The translations under genes and the position numbers were made by a program. A stretch of DNA of 16,767 bases. Origin: Actinomycetota bacterium (GTDB taxonomy: Bacteria; Actinomycetota; Acidimicrobiia; Acidimicrobiales; Microtrichaceae). Below, piece by piece: positions 13,579 through 16,767 of the stretch. The number at the start of each line of letters is the position of its first letter. The first letter of the stretch is position 1. Where the stretch lies: NCBI GenBank assembly GCA_009700815.1, contig WLLG01000017.1:1-16767 (forward strand), read 5' to 3'. The notes under the pieces are model-generated. The model ran no database searches, had not been told where the DNA came from, and saw only the letters and a list, made by a program, of their open reading frames with translations.

Positions 13579-13738
13579 TCAGCCTGGCCGATCGGCTACA
13601 AGGCAGGCCCATAGTGTGGCGGCAACTGCGCCCAAGAACAAACCGAAGATTCCCGAGTTGCCAAGAGTGGCCCCAGAAACAGTGAAAACAGCCAGATAAA
13701 CAACCCATCCCCCAAGGTAGAGGGGGTGGATTATTCAT
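13579..13738 (-). pseudogene. Small membrane protein frame broken by a one-base shift
   Basis: From the ATG at 13738 the frame reads MNNPPPLPWG. Removing one base from the run of five G (13709-13713) continues it as WVVYLAVFTVSGATLGNSGI, FGLFLGAVAATLWACL, VADRPG and a TGA at 13579. That is a 52-aa protein with a proline-rich tail and two closely spaced hydrophobic helices. Without the shift, the hydrophobic frame has no ATG, GTG or TTG before its first membrane segment, and the ATG frame turns into a non-protein-like sequence. The stop lies 25 bp before rpmG, fitting an operon. It may be a true pseudogene, a sequencing or assembly error in a homopolymer, or a programmed frameshift. I do not recognise the family. 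Confidence 0.45.
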
Positions 13739-13775
13739 TCTGGCTTGATTGCTACAGGCATGACTACTGAGTTAG

Positions 13776-13849
13776 TAGCGGCGGCCGGACTTGAACCGGC
13801 GACCCCTCGATTATGAGCCGAGTGCTCTGACCATCTGAGCTACGCCGCC
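13776..13849 (-). tRNA. trnM: tRNA-Met (anticodon CAT, elongator-like)
   Basis: On the minus strand this 74-base gene has acceptor GGCGGCG/CGCCGCT with discriminator A, D-stem GCTC/GAGC, anticodon loop CTCATAA, and T-arm GCCGG TTCAAGT CCGGC. The first acceptor pair is G-U and paired, so it is not an initiator-type end (which is usually unpaired). It lies 55 bp after tRNA-Thr. Confidence 0.95.
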
Positions 13850-13904
13850 CTGTGGGCACAGTCCACTTTACTCTTGGCCCCTGATGACTCAGGGCCGAAC
13901 TGCG

Positions 13905-13977
13905 AGCCCCCTGTCAGAATTGAACTGACGACCTCTTCCTTACCATGGAAGCGCTCTACCGACTGAGCTAAGGGGGC
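13905..13977 (-). tRNA. trnT: tRNA-Thr (anticodon GGT)
   Basis: On the minus strand this 73-base gene has acceptor GCCCCCT/AGGGGGC with discriminator U, D-stem GCTC/GAGC, anticodon stem CTTCC/GGAAG with loop ATGGTAA, and T-arm GTCAG TTCAATT CTGAC. It is the first gene of the tRNA-Thr/tRNA-Met/rpmG run. Confidence 0.96.
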
Positions 13978-14011
13978 GTGGCCATCGCACGAGGCTTGGG
14001 ACCGGATGCCG

Positions 14012-14041
14012 AGACTAGCGGGACAAGGTCGGGGGCGACAA
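14012..14041 (-). promoter_or_regulatory. Putative promoter of the tRNA-Thr/tRNA-Met/rpmG run
   Basis: On the minus strand TTGTCG is followed after 18 bp by TAGTCT, a fair match to the actinobacterial housekeeping pattern TTGNNN / TANNNT. It lies 34 bp before the mature tRNA-Thr end. Confidence 0.4.
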
Positions 14042-14112
14042 GAAGCCGAAGGAATTGACGCTCTCACTGGTTCGGACTCAAGGATTGCGCACTACGTGTC
14101 GATACAGCAGCT

Positions 14113-15411
14113 GTGCAGTTCGAACGCCTTGTCATTGAATCTGGAGACAACAGCATTTCGTTTGACCTTCATCCGCGTCTGACCGTCATTGCCGGGTTAG
14201 GCCAGATGGAACGAGATGGCCTCGTCAATGAATTTGTCGGTGCGTTGGGGAATTCCCGCAGTGGGGTGCACCTAGAACTACTCGCAGCTAACGGCAATCG
14301 ATTCGCCATCTTTCGGCCGAACAACTCCGCCCACCGAGTGATCGACGTCGATGCTCGACTTGATGTGACTGCGCAGTTCACAGACGCAACTGGCGCGATC
14401 AACCTGTTGTCACGCGCTGGTCTTGACCATCACCGGGCACGACGGGCCATGCGGTTCAATGCTCAGGATTTGGCCGAATCTGCAGCGCGAGACGAATTCA
14501 TCCAACAACTTGCGCGGCTGGACCAGAAACAACTCTGGGTAGCCGCAGAAGCTCTTAGCAGTGCTCAACGAAGGCTCGAGGAAGAGGCAGACGCAGTTGG
14601 TTCTAGCGTGGAGGATGCAGCAGTCATCGAACGGATCGAGACTCACCACCAGAACTTTGAGCGCAGTCAGGATCAGAACGAAACCGTTCGGAGAGCCACG
14701 TTCATGGTGGCAGGATTTGCTGCGTTGCTCTCGGTGCCGATGGCCAGACTTTCTGGAACACTCGGAGTGATTCCCCTAGCCGCAATTGCCTGCGGTGCAG
14801 TGTTGGTCTCACTGGTCTATTGGCGCCGCATGGAATCAGCACGCAGACGAGAAGCCGCCGCGCTAGCCGAGGCTGGAGCACATTCGTATCTGGGCTTCCA
14901 TCTACAGCGGGTCAATAGCCTGCTCTCTTCCGATACGGGTCGACGCCGTCTGATTGCCGCCGCAGAAGAGCACCGCTTTGCCGCTCAGCGCTGGGCTGCC
15001 CTAGCGGGGAGTATCGACGTGCAGTGGGCCGGAGAGAATTACCACGAGATTGCTGCGGCCGCCAAGCTTCGACAAGAGGTCCATCCAGCGGGGGGTCACG
15101 AGGACCACCATGCTCTAGATGACACCGCCGCAACGGCTCATGCAGTCGTGACGCATTTGGGAAACCTTCGCAACCTTGCCGTGTCTGGGGAAAGCTTCCC
15201 TGCCTTGTTTGACGAGCCGTTCGTCAACATCGAGTCAGGCGTGCTTCCTGCACTGCTCGAAGTGATGGTTCGCGGATCGCAACATCAACAGATCATTCTG
15301 CTAACAGACTCACCAAGCGTGACATCTTGGGCACAACTTGAAGAGATGACGGGTGCCCTCAAAATCATTGAGCCCACTGCCATCTTGAACGCCGCCCCAA
15401 CTCCCCTCTGA
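14113..15411 (+). CDS. SMC/RecF-like ATPase head with a transmembrane hairpin; degenerate Walker A
   Basis: The product is 432 aa from a GTG (GATACA ends six bases before it). The N-terminus reads like the first strands of an SMC/RecF/RecN head (FERLVIESGDNSISFDLH, then LTVIAGLG), but where Walker A is expected it has GLGQMERDGL (28-37) with no GK[ST]. A coiled region of about residues 130-195 leads to two hydrophobic helices (about 197-214 and 217-236) with a basic WRRM end, then a second helical arm (240-300). The C-terminal half restores the ATPase core: FPALFDEPF (362-370) matches Walker B plus the catalytic glutamate, and QQIILLTDS (392-400) matches the following strand. Thus the usual coiled-coil hinge is replaced by a membrane hairpin. 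I know no named family; a scaffold or an ATPase with altered nucleotide binding is inferred. It is divergent from tRNA-Thr. Confidence 0.6.
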   Translation: MQFERLVIESGDNSISFDLHPRLTVIAGLGQMERDGLVNEFVGALGNSRSGVHLELLAANGNRFAIFRPNNSAHRVIDVDARLDVTAQFTDATGAINLLSRAGLDHHRARRAMRFNAQDLAESAARDEFIQQLARLDQKQLWVAAEALSSAQRRLEEEADAVGSSVEDAAVIERIETHHQNFERSQDQNETVRRATFMVAGFAALLSVPMARLSGTLGVIPLAAIACGAVLVSLVYWRRMESARRREAAALAEAGAHSYLGFHLQRVNSLLSSDTGRRRLIAAAEEHRFAAQRWAALAGSIDVQWAGENYHEIAAAAKLRQEVHPAGGHEDHHALDDTAATAHAVVTHLGNLRNLAVSGESFPALFDEPFVNIESGVLPALLEVMVRGSQHQQIILLTDSPSVTSWAQLEEMTGALKIIEPTAILNAAPTPL

Positions 15412-15442
15412 GCGCAACCACACGTCGACCCCTCTGCGGGGG

Positions 15443-15454
15443 TACCTTTCCATC
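15443..15454 (+). promoter_or_regulatory. Putative -10 box for a leaderless GNAT mRNA
   Basis: TACCTT is followed by TCCATC and then the GTG start at 15455. It has the same six-base spacing as in front of the antitoxin and dehydrogenase genes, and no ribosome-binding site intervenes. Confidence 0.45.
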
Positions 15455-15943
15455 GTGCAGATCAGACCCGCTGTTGCCCAAGACGCCTCAGAGATGATGG
15501 CTATCTACAACCCTGTCGTACTCACGTCTACTGCCACGTTCGATTTGGTGCCGCGCAGTTTGGCCGACCAAGAGGAGTGGATAGAGGATCGATCGGGGGC
15601 GCGAATCGTTCTGGTTGCAGTGAACGAGGATGGCCGCGTCGTGGGCTACTCGGCGCTCTCCCCCTACCGAGACCGAGCCGCATACTCAACCACTGTCGAG
15701 GACTCGGTGTATGTGCACGAGGACTTTCAGCAGCTCGGAGTTGGCAAGCTCTTGTTGGGCTCCCTCGTCGAGACAGCAAGAGCACACGGATTTCACGCAG
15801 TGATGGCCAGAATTGTTGCCAGCCACGAAGCCTCGATTGCCTTGCATGCCCAATGCGGATTTGAAGCAGTGGGTCATGAACGAGAAGTGGGTAGAAAATT
15901 TGGAAAGTGGCTTGATGTCACGCTGATGGAACTTCTGCTCTAA
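15455..15943 (+). CDS. GNAT N-acetyltransferase, phosphinothricin/methionine-sulfoximine acetyltransferase-like
   Basis: The product is 162 aa, a typical length. The N-terminus IRPAVAQDASEMMAIYN is that of the PAT/YncA branch of the GNAT superfamily. The acetyl-CoA pyrophosphate loop is Q-Q-L-G-V-G-K-L-L (about residues 92-100), preceded by the V-E-D-S-V-Y-V strand. The conserved GFHAVMARIVASHEASIALH and CGFEAVGHEREVGRKFGKW segments follow. Enzymes of this branch acetylate phosphinothricin, methionine sulfoximine or similar amino-acid analogues; which substrate applies cannot be told. It is on the same strand as the ATPase-like gene, 43 bp downstream, but has a promoter-like box of its own. 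Confidence 0.85.
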   Translation: MQIRPAVAQDASEMMAIYNPVVLTSTATFDLVPRSLADQEEWIEDRSGARIVLVAVNEDGRVVGYSALSPYRDRAAYSTTVEDSVYVHEDFQQLGVGKLLLGSLVETARAHGFHAVMARIVASHEASIALHAQCGFEAVGHEREVGRKFGKWLDVTLMELLL

Positions 15944-15972
15944 GCCTGGCGACCACGGTCAACAGCAGCTAC

Positions 15973-16005
15973 CAAAAACAAACGACGCCCCCGAAGAGGC
16001 GTCGT
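15973..16005 (-). terminator. Intrinsic terminator of tRNA-Tyr
   Basis: ACGACGCC and GGCGTCGT form a perfect 8-bp stem with an 8-base loop (15982-16005). On the minus strand it is followed by TTTGTTTTTGG, a U-rich tract, directly after the tRNA-Tyr 3' end. It may also stop transcripts arriving from the GNAT gene. Confidence 0.85.
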
Positions 16006-16007
16006 AG

Positions 16008-16089
16008 TGGGCCGGGAAGGATTCGAACCTTCGTAGGCAATGCCGGCAGGTTTACAGCCTGCTCCCTTTGGCCGCTCGGGCACCGACCC
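16008..16089 (-). tRNA. trnY: tRNA-Tyr (anticodon GTA)
   Basis: On the minus strand this 82-base class II tRNA has acceptor GGGTCGG/CCGGCCC with discriminator A, anticodon stem GCAGG/CCTGC with loop CTGTAAA, a long variable arm, and T-arm GAAGG TTCGAAT CCTTC. It is monocistronic, with its own terminator just downstream. Confidence 0.95.
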
Positions 16090-16271
16090 GTGGGCGGTCA
16101 CGATAGCGTTGCTCAGCCTCGTGCAGAAAGCTGAGCACCGAGTCTTCTTTGATTCCCGCCAGAATCCGGGGAATTTAGGGGAATCTCTGGCAAGATCAGA
16201 GCGGCTCCATGCAGCTCTATGCACTACGTAATTTCTTTATCGTTCCGCTACCACTAGAAGGCCAAGCCCTC

Positions 16272-16760
16272 ATGCCCAGCTTCGACATCACCTCAGAAGT
16301 AGATCATCAAGAGATCCGCAACGCCGTAGATCAGGCCATGCGCGAGATTGTCAATCGATTCGACTTCAAGAACACCAACTCAACAATCGAGCTCGAAGAA
16401 GCAACCATCACCCTTCGCTCAGCTAGCACCGACCGCCTTGGCGCTGTCAGGCAAGTCCTCGAAGAGAAGCTCGTGAAACGCCAGGTTTCCCTCAAAGCTG
16501 TCAGCTACGAAAAAGTTGAAGAGGCCTCTGGCGGCACGGCAAGACAGATTGTGAATCTGGTTGCTGGCATTAGTTCTGACAAGGCTCGGCAGTTGAACAA
16601 GTTCATCAAGGAGCTTGGCATCAAGGGTTCACAATCTCAGACCCAAGGCGAGCAGATTCGAGTCACTGCAAAGAAGCGAGATGACCTGCAAGGGATCATT
16701 GCAGCCTGCAAGGAACACGATTTTGAAATCCCTCTACAGTTCGGAAACTTTCGCGATTAA
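16272..16760 (+). CDS. yajQ: YajQ family nucleotide-binding protein (UPF0234)
   Basis: The product is 162 aa, full length. The start at 16272 is chosen because family members begin MPSFDI.SEVD, and AGAAGG lies about ten bases upstream; the frame is open to 16209, but those residues are not family-like. Diagnostic segments are VDQAMREIVNRFDFKN, the K-R-Q-V strand, ARQIVNLV, KKRDDLQ, and the C-terminal DFEIPLQFGNFRD. YajQ proteins have two ferredoxin-like folds and bind nucleotides; in Xanthomonas a member binds cyclic di-GMP, of possible interest given the cyclase gene in this window, although the two are 7 kb apart. A TATCGT box upstream (16238-16243) may be its -10. Confidence 0.95.
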   Translation: MPSFDITSEVDHQEIRNAVDQAMREIVNRFDFKNTNSTIELEEATITLRSASTDRLGAVRQVLEEKLVKRQVSLKAVSYEKVEEASGGTARQIVNLVAGISSDKARQLNKFIKELGIKGSQSQTQGEQIRVTAKKRDDLQGIIAACKEHDFEIPLQFGNFRD

Positions 16761-16767
16761 CCCAGCC

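Noticed and set aside
13579..13761. Selenoprotein or recoded UGA reading from the ATG at 13761
   Set aside because: The TGA stands in a short poorly conserved leader with no selenocysteine-type context; the one-base shift at the G run explains the frame better.
16151..16185. GATTCCC ... GGGAATC inverted repeat between tRNA-Tyr and yajQ
   Set aside because: Only seven paired bases over a long spacer, with a duplicated GGGGAAT that could arise by chance; no clear role.

Overview
The window looks like a chromosomal segment of an actinobacterium (Actinomycetota). This rests on the minus-strand order tRNA-Thr, tRNA-Met, rpmG, (inserted genes), tRNA-Trp, secE, nusG, rplK, rplA; on a NusG with an acidic N-terminal extension; on a short single-helix SecE; on a zinc-binding anti-sigma factor; and on several genes whose only visible start signal is a TANNNT box six bases before ATG/GTG, as in leaderless actinobacterial mRNAs. 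Base composition is moderately GC-rich. Nothing in the sequence fixes the genus.

Layout. Positions 1-1235 hold an AbiEi-like winged-helix/DUF559 nuclease-like gene bracketed by copies of a ~78-bp palindromic repeat; the last copy supplies the end of its reading frame. Then come an amidohydrolase (1367-2548), a small secreted lipoprotein (2670-3083) and a ribbon-helix-helix/Doc toxin-antitoxin pair (3294-3904) whose toxin frame is cut by one in-frame TAG. Next on the minus strand is a FetAB-type ABC transporter (3988-5478), divergent from a hormone-sensitive-lipase-type esterase (5573-6622). A short-chain dehydrogenase and a small membrane protein follow on the minus strand (6669-7885), then a PAS/GGDEF diguanylate cyclase on the plus strand (8071-9429).

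Positions 9480-13977, all on the minus strand, are the information-processing core: two tRNAs, a small frameshifted membrane-protein frame, rpmG, an ECF sigma factor with its zinc/membrane anti-sigma factor, tRNA-Trp, secE, nusG, rplK and rplA. The sigma/anti-sigma pair follows rpmG closely and interrupts an otherwise common gene order. Beyond it on the plus strand lie an unusual membrane-spanning SMC/RecF-like ATPase with no Walker A lysine (14113-15411) and a GNAT acetyltransferase (15455-15943). The right end has a minus-strand tRNA-Tyr with a clear terminator, and yajQ (16272-16760).

The most interesting items are the repeat-bracketed nuclease-like gene, the nonsense-interrupted Doc toxin with its palindromic operator over a leaderless promoter, the TM-hairpin ATPase, the frameshifted small membrane protein before rpmG, the L33 protein missing one zinc cysteine, and the sigma/anti-sigma insertion in the tRNA-Trp/secE locus. 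No complete new system with several dedicated parts could be demonstrated from sequence alone.
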